Shown: piece by piece, positions 1 to 7,267 of the stretch | Layout of the letters: the number at the start of each line of letters is the position of its first letter | Numbering within the stretch: the stretch's first letter is position 1 | NCBI GenBank assembly: GCA_020632495.1 | Contig: JACKFL010000006.1 | Location: forward strand, 248,001 to 312,000 | Source of the DNA: Candidatus Omnitrophota bacterium | GTDB lineage: Bacteria; Omnitrophota; Gorgyraeia; Zapsychrales; Zapsychraceae | Length of the DNA: 64,000 nt | Reading direction: 5' to 3' | The notes under the pieces: model-generated | The model's database searches: none | Seen by the model: only the letters and a program-made list of their open reading frames with translations | Told to the model about the DNA's origin: nothing | Position numbers and translations under genes: made by a program

Positions 1-114
1 AAGGTAAAAGTGGGCAAACACTGCGTTATAGCCGCGGGAGCGGTCGTTACCAAAGACGTTCCTGACGGCTGCATGGCGGCGGGAGTACCCGCCAAGGTGA
101 TTAAGGAGATATAA
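1..114 (+). CDS. Hexapeptide-repeat acyltransferase, C-terminal fragment
   Basis: The frame is open from base 1 to a TAA at 112-114 and encodes the last 37 residues of a left-handed beta-helix protein. The text reads VGKHCVIAAGAVVTKDVP and then a GVPAKVIKEI end. Hydrophobic residues recur every six positions, and the closing G-V-P-A-K-V is typical of the NeuD/WbbJ/maltose acetyltransferase group of O- or N-acyltransferases. The gene begins outside the window. The next start codon follows the stop directly, so it is probably translated with the downstream aldolase in one polysaccharide operon, and it may acetylate a sugar made there. The acceptor cannot be told from the fragment. Confidence 0.85.
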   Translation, partial: KVKVGKHCVIAAGAVVTKDVPDGCMAAGVPAKVIKEI

Positions 115-918
115 ATGAGTAGTTTGGGAGGGAGATTGTCCTTACGGCAGAAATTACATCAGGGAGAATTGACACTCGGTTCATGGATTACTATCGGCAA
201 CGAAATTATTGCGGAAATGATGTCTAAGATGGATTTTGATTGGCTTGTGATAGATTTGGAGCATAGTGTAATTGATCTTTCGCAGGCACAAAACTTGATT
301 CGAATTATAGATCTGTCGGGTACCATTCCCTTGGTGCGGGTAGCTCACAATGATTCCATAATGATTAAGCGCGTGATGGACGCGGGTGCCGCAGGAGTAA
401 TTGTGCCAATGATCAACTCACAAGCCCAAGCCGAAGCGGCTGTTAAGGCGGTGCGCTATCCCCCATCGGGAAGCCGTGGAGTGGGTTTGGCTCGAGCACA
501 AGCTTATGGAATAGGATTTGACGAATACCGGCAATGGTTAGAAACTGACTCGGTGGTGATTGTTCAGATTGAACACATAGCTGCCGTTGAGAATCTGAAG
601 TCTATCTTATCTGTGGATGGAGTGGATGGCTTTATCGTTGGACCTTACGACTTATCCGGATCCTTAGGGCATCCTGGTGAATTCACCCATCCGGAAATGG
701 GAAGTGCACTCAGGCGTATAGAGGAAGTGGCTAAGGAGTTTCCATCTGTATGTCAAGGGGTCCACGTGATCCCCCCGGATCCGGCTGAGGTAAATCAACG
801 GATTGAAAATGGCTATCGGTTTATTGCGGCTAGTCTCGACACGTTGATTTTTCAGAAGCAATGCGAGACCTTATTTAAAGGAATTGTCGCAAACCGTGAA
901 GTCCAAAAAGGAAAATAA
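115..918 (+). CDS. HpcH/HpaI family aldolase (pyruvate-type class II)
   Basis: The 267-residue protein is the usual length for metal-dependent HpcH/HpaI aldolases, which reversibly join pyruvate to an aldehyde to give a 2-keto-3-deoxy-4-hydroxy acid. Visible family motifs are VIDLEHS near residue 46, DAGAAGVIVPMINS near 87, the RYPPSGSRGVG loop near 117, a QIE metal-ligand segment near 150 and VGPYDLSGSLG near 175. The start ATG abuts the preceding stop. In catabolic operons these enzymes degrade aromatic or rhamnonate intermediates. Here the neighbours are a KdsB-like cytidylyltransferase, a HAD phosphatase and sugar enzymes, so a biosynthetic role in making a keto-deoxy sugar acid is a reasonable inference. 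The substrate is unknown. Confidence 0.85.
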   Translation: MSSLGGRLSLRQKLHQGELTLGSWITIGNEIIAEMMSKMDFDWLVIDLEHSVIDLSQAQNLIRIIDLSGTIPLVRVAHNDSIMIKRVMDAGAAGVIVPMINSQAQAEAAVKAVRYPPSGSRGVGLARAQAYGIGFDEYRQWLETDSVVIVQIEHIAAVENLKSILSVDGVDGFIVGPYDLSGSLGHPGEFTHPEMGSALRRIEEVAKEFPSVCQGVHVIPPDPAEVNQRIENGYRFIAASLDTLIFQKQCETLFKGIVANREVQKGK

Positions 919-2052
919 ATGAAGCGGCTAGCCAGTCAGTATCAACTGCCGGAGGTATTTGTTAGTCGACTGAAAGAATACATCGAATCTGATAGCTTTG
1001 GTGACGTCACCGATGTGTCCGCGAGTGACTACTGGAAATATCATTTGTCACAAATGAATGTAGATATCAAGGGTAATACTGTCACAATCGGCGCTATATC
1101 GGGTCATTATATACCGGTACAGACTTCCGAAATTAAGGGGATATTGCCGTTGCCAAAATGCATAATAGACTGGAGAAAGTTTTGGGGCTTCATGAGGCAA
1201 GGATATAGTTGTCTGAATATTACAGAGGCTTTCGATCATGTGATGAACCACGATCGCATCGCGGATATCTATTTGGCTCCAGATCGGATAAATTTTCAGC
1301 GTTTGAGACAAAAGCCGGCGGTGCGCAAGTCCGTAGCGGACATTCAAAAACGGTTCTTTGCGAAAGACAAGTATCGACTAAGTCCGTCCCTTCAGCGTAA
1401 CGAACACATGATACGTGCTTACTATTATTTCAACATCATTATGGGTCTCTGTGAACTTCCGAAGAAGCCCGTGGTCCTCGAAATCGGTGCAGGCAACGGT
1501 AATTTAACCAGCATTCTTTACCAAGAGTTGCAGGACGCCACAATGGTTATTTGCGATTTACCGAAAACAGTTTGTATATCAGCAGTATTTATCAGAGATC
1601 TTTTTCCAGATGCCAAGATTTGTCTGCCACATGAGTTCAGTCCTGAAATCGAATTGAGAGATTATGATTTCGTGTTCGTTACGCCTCAACAGAGCAAATT
1701 GTTTTCTGACTCCTCGTTTGACTTATGTACAAATACAGCCTCATTTCATGAAATGAATCGGGAACAGATTGTGGAGTACATTCACTTGATCCAGCGAATA
1801 ACCAAGCACGGCGGATACTTCTTTAATACCAATCGAGTCGAGAAAATACCGTCCGTTTCAGATACCAGTGACTTTGATTTCCTGAGTAAGGAAGTAACTA
1901 CGCCAGTCAATCGATATGCCGATTACGGATGGTATCCAGAAAATGAGATTATGGCTTATGAGGTATGCCGGTTGATCAGGATGGCCCACTTAGACGATTA
2001 CTTTATTCGGTTGGAACGGATCCGGAAACAAACCCAAGGAGAGCCCCTATGA
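919..2052 (+). CDS. Putative sugar O-methyltransferase (SAM-dependent)
   Basis: The 377-residue protein has a non-catalytic N-terminal half followed by a class I SAM-binding fold. VLEIGAGNGNL near residue 185 is motif I, and CDLP near residue 212 closes the next strand. An SFHEMN segment near 275 lies where the catalytic loop is expected. This long-N-terminus arrangement resembles the putative sugar O-methyltransferase family found in O-antigen and capsule loci. It starts directly after the aldolase stop and shares an ATGA overlap with the next methyltransferase, indicating translational coupling. It probably methylates a hydroxyl on a polysaccharide unit or its precursor; the position and sugar are not predictable here. 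Confidence 0.7.
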   Translation: MKRLASQYQLPEVFVSRLKEYIESDSFGDVTDVSASDYWKYHLSQMNVDIKGNTVTIGAISGHYIPVQTSEIKGILPLPKCIIDWRKFWGFMRQGYSCLNITEAFDHVMNHDRIADIYLAPDRINFQRLRQKPAVRKSVADIQKRFFAKDKYRLSPSLQRNEHMIRAYYYFNIIMGLCELPKKPVVLEIGAGNGNLTSILYQELQDATMVICDLPKTVCISAVFIRDLFPDAKICLPHEFSPEIELRDYDFVFVTPQQSKLFSDSSFDLCTNTASFHEMNREQIVEYIHLIQRITKHGGYFFNTNRVEKIPSVSDTSDFDFLSKEVTTPVNRYADYGWYPENEIMAYEVCRLIRMAHLDDYFIRLERIRKQTQGEPL

Positions 2053-3032
2053 AGGAAGCCGATATTCGTCCGAAATCCATATTTGATGAGTACTTACGGT
2101 TGAGTGCCCTGGACGCCCATGCGATGCTCGAACAAAAAGCCGACTTTGCGGAGATTGCCTGCCCAGGCTGTGACCGGCCTCAGGAGAGTGTATGGTTTCA
2201 AAAGAACGGCTTTAATATCTGCCGGTGTGAGATGTGCGGCAGCATCTATTGTTCTCCACGGCCGACTGATGCTCAGCTCGGACAGTTTTATTCAAGTAGT
2301 CCGTCATCAAGATTTTGGGCGCAGGAGTTCTTTCCTGCTGTCATGGAAGCCCGTCGAGAGAAATTGTTTAGACCGAAAGCGCAGCAGATTTATGCAATGA
2401 TGTCGGAAAGGTGTTTCGAGCCATCTGAAGTTTGTGATGTGGGCGCTGGTCACGGATTATTGTTGGAAGAATTCGCACGGTTGTGGACTTCGGCAAATAT
2501 GATCGCAGTTGAACCAGGCCAGGAGTCGGCGACGGTTTGCCGTGATAAGGGATTCGAGGTGATTCAGGCCATGGTTGAGGACGTTCGGGAAGAACAGGGA
2601 GTGGCCGATCTGGTGACCTGTTTTGAGGTGGTTGAGCATGTCTTTGATCCGCGTAGGTTTATTAATGCCCTGCGACGACTGGTAAAACCCGGAGGTTATT
2701 GTTTGGTGACGGGACTTGGCGGTGATGGATTCGACATACAAGTCTTGGGTGAGTACTCGAAGAGTATCTTCCCGCCTCATCACCTAAATTTTCTAAGCAT
2801 ACAGGGTTTGCGATTGTTATTTACATCGGCGGGATTCTCGGATGTAGAGATTACTACACCCGGAAAACTGGATGTGGATATTGTGAAGAATATGTACATG
2901 GACTCCAAGGTGAAGATACCAACATTTTTGGAAACGCTATTCAATCGTGAAGAGAACGCACTGAAAGAATTGCAGGAATTTCTTGTGCGTTATCAGATGA
3001 GTTCTCACGTTTGGATATTAGCCCGCTATTAG
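2049..3032 (+). CDS. Class I SAM methyltransferase with N-terminal zinc ribbon
   Basis: I chose the ATG at 2049 because it overlaps the previous stop as ATGA and follows an AAGGAG site; a longer in-frame start at 1965 lies deep in the upstream gene. The 327-residue product begins with a CPGC...CRCEMC zinc-ribbon-like segment (about residues 38-65), then a SAM-binding domain with CDVGAGHGLLLEEF near 128 and a late VKPGGY strand. Zinc-ribbon methyltransferases of this layout are common in sugar C-methylation (for example TDP-sugar C-3 methyltransferases) and in O-methylation. The neighbouring SDRs and nucleotide-sugar enzymes make a sugar substrate likely. Confidence 0.75.
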   Translation: MKEADIRPKSIFDEYLRLSALDAHAMLEQKADFAEIACPGCDRPQESVWFQKNGFNICRCEMCGSIYCSPRPTDAQLGQFYSSSPSSRFWAQEFFPAVMEARREKLFRPKAQQIYAMMSERCFEPSEVCDVGAGHGLLLEEFARLWTSANMIAVEPGQESATVCRDKGFEVIQAMVEDVREEQGVADLVTCFEVVEHVFDPRRFINALRRLVKPGGYCLVTGLGGDGFDIQVLGEYSKSIFPPHHLNFLSIQGLRLLFTSAGFSDVEITTPGKLDVDIVKNMYMDSKVKIPTFLETLFNREENALKELQEFLVRYQMSSHVWILARY

Positions 3033-3047
3033 GAAGGAGATCATACT

Positions 3048-3821
3048 GTGAATATTATTGCCATTATACCGGCCCGCATGGCCTCTACTCGTTACCCGGG
3101 AAAGCCTATGGCCAAGATCAATGGAATTCCTATGATTGGTCACGTATATCACCGCTGTAAGCTTTCGACGGCATTGAGTGATGTCTATGTCGCGACATGC
3201 GATGAGGAAATCAGAGAGTATGTAGAATCTATAGGCGGTAAGGCCGTAATGACTGCCGACACACATGAACGCTGCACAGAGCGTACAGCCGAAGCTTTAC
3301 AAATAATAGAAAGCGAGACGGGTCGGCAAATGGATATTGTTCTAATGGTTCAGGGAGATGAACCGATGCTGGAACCAAGTATGATCGAAGAAGTCTTGCG
3401 ACCTCTTATAGATAATCCCAAGATTCAAGTCGCCAACTTATCGGCTCCGCTTAAGAATCAGAAAGAACATGAAGATCCGAATGAAGTGAAAGTGGTTGTT
3501 GATCTAACTGGCAATGCATTGTATTTCTCGCGCGAGCCGATACCATCACGTAAGAAGGGCGCAAATAATGTGCCTATGCTTAAGCAGGTGTGCCTCATTC
3601 CATTTCGACGAGATTTCCTTCTAGAATTTAATAGTTTGGCACCGACCCCACTGGAAGTAATTGAGTCCGTCGATATGATGCGCGTCTTGGAACATGGATA
3701 TGCTGTCAAGATGATCCCCACAGTTTGTGATACCTATAGTGTCGATACTCCCGAAGACCTGAAGCATGTGGAAGAACTAATGAAGAATAAACCATTAAAT
3801 TATCAGATAGTCATGAGATAG
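3048..3821 (+). CDS. KdsB-like CMP-sugar (ulosonate) cytidylyltransferase
   Basis: The GTG at 3048 follows a good AAGGAG at about 8 nt spacing. The 257-residue product matches the length and motif order of 3-deoxy-manno-octulosonate cytidylyltransferase: IIPARMASTRYPGKPM at the N-terminus (CTP binding), VQGDEP near 102, ALYFSREPIP near 157, ESVDMMRVLEHGY near 205 and SVDTPEDL near 230. KdsB couples CTP and a 2-keto-3-deoxy sugar acid to give the CMP-sugar. The usual HxSGTDR-type loop reads HERCTERTAEA here, so the substrate may not be Kdo itself. No KdsA or NeuB condensing enzyme is in the window. The nearby aldolase could instead supply the sugar acid, which is my inference. Confidence 0.8.
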   Translation: MNIIAIIPARMASTRYPGKPMAKINGIPMIGHVYHRCKLSTALSDVYVATCDEEIREYVESIGGKAVMTADTHERCTERTAEALQIIESETGRQMDIVLMVQGDEPMLEPSMIEEVLRPLIDNPKIQVANLSAPLKNQKEHEDPNEVKVVVDLTGNALYFSREPIPSRKKGANNVPMLKQVCLIPFRRDFLLEFNSLAPTPLEVIESVDMMRVLEHGYAVKMIPTVCDTYSVDTPEDLKHVEELMKNKPLNYQIVMR

Positions 3822-3823
3822 CC

Positions 3824-4729
3824 ATGGCCGATCAAGTCTTTATATCAACCAGCTCATTTGCCAAGTTCGATCTTCGGCCATTAGAATTGTTGAGGACGGC
3901 GGGCTACGATGTTCAGATCAATCCGTATGGACGGAAAATGCAGTCCGCGGAATTGGCCGAGCTAGCTCGTGATGCCATTGGACTGATTGCGGGGACGGAA
4001 ACTCTGGATGCGGAGACAATAGAGGGGTTGCAGAAAATTCGTGTGATCTCCCGTTGCGGGGTCGGAGTCGACAACGTTGATCATACTGCTGCGGCACATC
4101 GACATATTAAGGTATTCAACACTCCGGACGCACCGACGATAGCCGTAGCTGAATTAACCGTGGGTTTAGTGCTGGACTGCCTGCGGAATATTTCTCGATT
4201 GGACCGTGGTCTACGGGCAGGCGAATGGAATAAAGTCATGGGGCGTCGATTAAGCGGCAAAACTGTGGGTATTATTGGTTATGGCCGAATAGGACGGAAA
4301 GTCGCCAGCTTGCTGCATGCATTCGGCTGCAAGATTCTTTGTCACGATCCATTTAGTGAGCACACCCCGGGTGCGCAGCGCATGGAGCTTTCCGAATTAT
4401 TGCATGTGAGCGATATAGTGACAATCCATTGTTCGACACCTAATGAGATACTAGGAACAAAGGAATTAAGCAATATGAAAGCCGACGCAATTCTTATTAA
4501 TGTGGCCCGAGGGGGAAACGTCAATGAGGATGAGTTATATGTCAAGCTAAAGGCCGGTAAGCTGGCAGGTGCCGCGTTGGATGTATTTAGCTCTGAGCCT
4601 TACCATGGAAAACTGATTGAATTGGACAATATTGTACTCACCACACATGTCGGTTCGTATGCGCGTGAGTCTCGGATACAAATGGAAGTCGAGAGTGTAC
4701 AGAATTTGATAAAGGGGTTGGAATGTTGA
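3824..4729 (+). CDS. D-2-hydroxyacid dehydrogenase (phosphoglycerate dehydrogenase-like)
   Basis: The 301-residue protein contains the full catalytic set of NAD-dependent D-isomer-specific 2-hydroxyacid dehydrogenases: GYGRIGRKVA Rossmann loop near residue 151, Arg229 in NVARGG, Glu258 in SSEP and His275 in TTHVGS. It lacks the ACT/regulatory domains of serine-pathway SerA and is at the short end of the family. It begins 2 bases after the KdsB-like gene and overlaps the HAD gene by 7 bases, so the three are probably co-translated. A role in oxidising or reducing an alpha-hydroxy/alpha-keto acid made in the same locus fits the aldolase and CMP-synthetase context, but the substrate is not known. 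Confidence 0.8.
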   Translation: MADQVFISTSSFAKFDLRPLELLRTAGYDVQINPYGRKMQSAELAELARDAIGLIAGTETLDAETIEGLQKIRVISRCGVGVDNVDHTAAAHRHIKVFNTPDAPTIAVAELTVGLVLDCLRNISRLDRGLRAGEWNKVMGRRLSGKTVGIIGYGRIGRKVASLLHAFGCKILCHDPFSEHTPGAQRMELSELLHVSDIVTIHCSTPNEILGTKELSNMKADAILINVARGGNVNEDELYVKLKAGKLAGAALDVFSSEPYHGKLIELDNIVLTTHVGSYARESRIQMEVESVQNLIKGLEC

Positions 4730-5379
4730 AAGGAATTGTCTTTGATTTTGACGGTGTCATCTTGGAAACGATAGACGTGAAAAAGGAGGCATTCCGTAAA
4801 TTGTTTGCAGATTCGGAATATGTTGATGACATTGTTAAGTATCATATGGAAAACGGCGGATTAAGTCGGTACAGAAAGTTTGAATATATATATAAGAATT
4901 TCTTGCAAAAAACTTTGTCCGCTGAGCAATCGTCTGAGCTGGGGAAGATGTTTAGAGATTATGCCCTTGCTGGAGTGCTGAAGGCCGAATTCGTTGATGG
5001 AGCGCTGGAGTTTCTTGGCAAGCACCATAAACTTCTAAATTTATTTGTGGCTTCAGGCACTCCGCATGAGGAAATGATAGAAGTTGTGGAGCGACGCGAC
5101 CTAAAGTCCTATTTTCGGCAAGTATTTGGTTCGCCAGCGACAAAGGCTGAAATACTCACCGGTATCATGAGTAAATACGGATTGCTGGCTACGGAGCTTA
5201 TTTTCGTAGGAGACGCGCTTACTGATTATTATGGAGCCGCTGAGGCGGGTGTGCCATTCGTCGGACGTATAAATCCCGATTATGGCAATCCGTTCGAAGG
5301 CCTGAAGGTGACGGCGTTAATTAAGGATTTAAAAGAACTCGATCAATACGTATTGCGGAACTATACGCTTGTCCGATAG
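4723..5379 (+). CDS. HAD-superfamily phosphatase
   Basis: The 218-residue protein has all four HAD motifs. FDFDGVI supplies Asp8 nucleophile and Asp10; VASGTP near residue 108 is motif II; Lys in SPATKAEI near 138 is motif III; and FVGDALTDYYGA near 165 is motif IV. An alpha-helical cap lies between motifs I and II, as in phosphoglycolate phosphatase-like (subclass I) enzymes. It overlaps the dehydrogenase by 7 bases. A phosphatase beside a KdsB-like gene normally removes the phosphate from a ulosonate phosphate (the job of KdsC), although KdsC itself lacks this cap. It could equally act on a sugar phosphate from another branch. Confidence 0.8.
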   Translation: MLKGIVFDFDGVILETIDVKKEAFRKLFADSEYVDDIVKYHMENGGLSRYRKFEYIYKNFLQKTLSAEQSSELGKMFRDYALAGVLKAEFVDGALEFLGKHHKLLNLFVASGTPHEEMIEVVERRDLKSYFRQVFGSPATKAEILTGIMSKYGLLATELIFVGDALTDYYGAAEAGVPFVGRINPDYGNPFEGLKVTALIKDLKELDQYVLRNYTLVR

Positions 5380-5387
5380 GAGGAACT

Positions 5388-6314
5388 ATGGCAGATAAGG
5401 TCGTTGTATTTGGAGGGGCCGGATTTTTGGGAAGTCACGTCGCGGATCGGCTTTCCGATAAGGGTTATGAAGTCTATATTTTTGATATCAAGCCTTCTTG
5501 CTATATTCGACCGAATCAGAAAATGATTGTAGCGGATATTATGGACTTATATGCGGTGGAGAGTGCCGTTAAGGGGGCGCGCTTCGTTTATGCCTTTTCC
5601 GGTATTGCGGGTATTAAGGATGCCAGTGATGAGCCGCTACGTACTGTCCGACTCAATATACTGGGTACTGCGCATATCCTAGATGCCGCATGCCGTATGA
5701 ATGTGGAACGGGTCGTGTTTGCGAGTTCCTTATATGTTTACAGCGATTTAGGATCATTTTATCGCAGTAGCAAGCAGGCTTGTGAGCTTCTAATTGAGGA
5801 CTATCATAAGATGTATGATCTTGATTATACCATACTGCGGTTCGGATCATTGTATGGCGACAGAGCGAACGAGTTTAATTATCTTCGGCAAGCCATATTG
5901 CAGGCCTTTACCGAAGCCAGGATATCCCGGAAAGGCGATGGAGAGGAGATCCGCGAGTATGTCCATGTGCGTGATGCCGCCTCGGCAAGTGTCGAGATTC
6001 TAGACGACCGGCATCTTAACCGTCATGTCATGATCACCGGAGCACAGGCAATTAAAGTTAAGGATATGCTGGCTATGATACAGGAAATGATGGGGAACAA
6101 GATACAAATTGAGTATACAAGTGACAGACTAGAAGAACATTACAAGACAACTCCATTTTCGTTCAGTCCTCGTGTCGCTGAAAAATATTTTGGGCAGTCC
6201 CACTTGGATTTAAATACAGGTCTGTTAGATCTGATACAAAGAACATATGAGGAGCTCCGGGTGCACAACAAATTGTTAGCTGTTGATCTGGAGCATCTGC
6301 AATCTCAACATTAG
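5388..6314 (+). CDS. NAD-dependent epimerase/dehydratase (extended SDR)
   Basis: The 308-residue protein starts at an ATG with GGAGG a few bases upstream. The nucleotide site is GGAGFLGSHVADRL near residue 8, and the SSLYVYSD strand precedes an intact YRSSK (YxxxK) active site near residue 125. The overall order matches UDP-glucose 4-epimerase-type extended SDRs that act on nucleotide sugars. It lies between the HAD phosphatase and a second SDR, separated by 8 bases on each side. The exact sugar and reaction (epimerisation, dehydration or reduction) cannot be assigned from motifs alone. Confidence 0.8.
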   Translation: MADKVVVFGGAGFLGSHVADRLSDKGYEVYIFDIKPSCYIRPNQKMIVADIMDLYAVESAVKGARFVYAFSGIAGIKDASDEPLRTVRLNILGTAHILDAACRMNVERVVFASSLYVYSDLGSFYRSSKQACELLIEDYHKMYDLDYTILRFGSLYGDRANEFNYLRQAILQAFTEARISRKGDGEEIREYVHVRDAASASVEILDDRHLNRHVMITGAQAIKVKDMLAMIQEMMGNKIQIEYTSDRLEEHYKTTPFSFSPRVAEKYFGQSHLDLNTGLLDLIQRTYEELRVHNKLLAVDLEHLQSQH

Positions 6315-6322
6315 GAGGGCAA

Positions 6323-7267
6323 GTGAGTAAGCAGGCTATTGTTACTGGCGGCGCCGGATTTATTGGATCACATCTGGCTGACGCATTGTTGGCCGATGGG
6401 TGGACTGTCGTCGTTATCGATAATCTAAGCACGGGAAACGTTGAAAACATTCCGGATCGTGCGGATTTGCTGCAAATTGATATTTCACAGGACGATTTTC
6501 TCAATTACATGCCAACCGGTAAGTTTGATGCCATATTCCATTTGGCGGGCCAGTCATCGGGAGAGATATCTTTTGCCGATCCGCAATATGATGCGAAGGC
6601 GAATATACTGGGAACGGTCCTTTTGTTGGAGTGGTGCAGGCGTACCGGGACCGACCGTATGATTTATGCCGGAACGATGGGGGTTTATGGAAATGTAACA
6701 AGTCCCGTATCCGAGGATGCGCCTTTAGCTCCGTTATCCTTTTATGGAACCGGGCGGTTGGCCAATGAAAACTATCTACGTATTTATCGGGATCTTGGTG
6801 TACAAAGCACCGTGCTACGTTTGTTTAATGTTTTTGGACCGCGTCAGAATATGGCGAATCTTCGTCAAGGAATGGTCAGTATATTCATGAGTTATGTCGC
6901 GGCGGGAGAGCCGATCTTGGTGAAAGGCTCCAAAGAGCGATACAGGGACATAGTTTATGTCGATGATGTTGTTCGAGCTTTTATTCTGAGTGAATCAGAT
7001 GATAAGGCGGTTAACGAGACCTTCAACGTTGGGACTGGACGTAAAACGCATGTTTATGAATTATTGGATTGCTTGATCGAGGTCTTCGGATATAAACCAG
7101 GAGAGTTTCCGGTTGAATATGTAGGGAACACGCCAGGCGATCAGTTCGGCATTTTTGCTGATGTTTCCAAGATTAAACGTATTCTTAATTGGATTCCCGA
7201 GGTAGATCTTAAGGACGGATTGACGCGTATGCGTGAATGGTTGCTGGAGACAAACCGTGTCGGATAA
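6323..7267 (+). CDS. Extended SDR nucleotide-sugar enzyme with YxxxR active site
   Basis: The GTG at 6323 follows AGGAGGGC closely. The 314-residue protein has GGAGFIGSHLADAL at the N-terminus, AGTMGVYG before the active site, RLFNVFGPRQN and a YVDDVV segment, all typical of UDP-glucose epimerase-like SDRs. The catalytic pair reads Tyr141...Arg145 (YGTGR), so the near-invariant Lys of YxxxK is replaced by Arg (codon CGG at 6755-6757). The base change is unambiguous in this sequence. Arg might partly keep NAD binding, but activity could be altered or lost. It overlaps the next gene at its 3' end. Confidence 0.78.
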   Translation: MSKQAIVTGGAGFIGSHLADALLADGWTVVVIDNLSTGNVENIPDRADLLQIDISQDDFLNYMPTGKFDAIFHLAGQSSGEISFADPQYDAKANILGTVLLLEWCRRTGTDRMIYAGTMGVYGNVTSPVSEDAPLAPLSFYGTGRLANENYLRIYRDLGVQSTVLRLFNVFGPRQNMANLRQGMVSIFMSYVAAGEPILVKGSKERYRDIVYVDDVVRAFILSESDDKAVNETFNVGTGRKTHVYELLDCLIEVFGYKPGEFPVEYVGNTPGDQFGIFADVSKIKRILNWIPEVDLKDGLTRMREWLLETNRVG

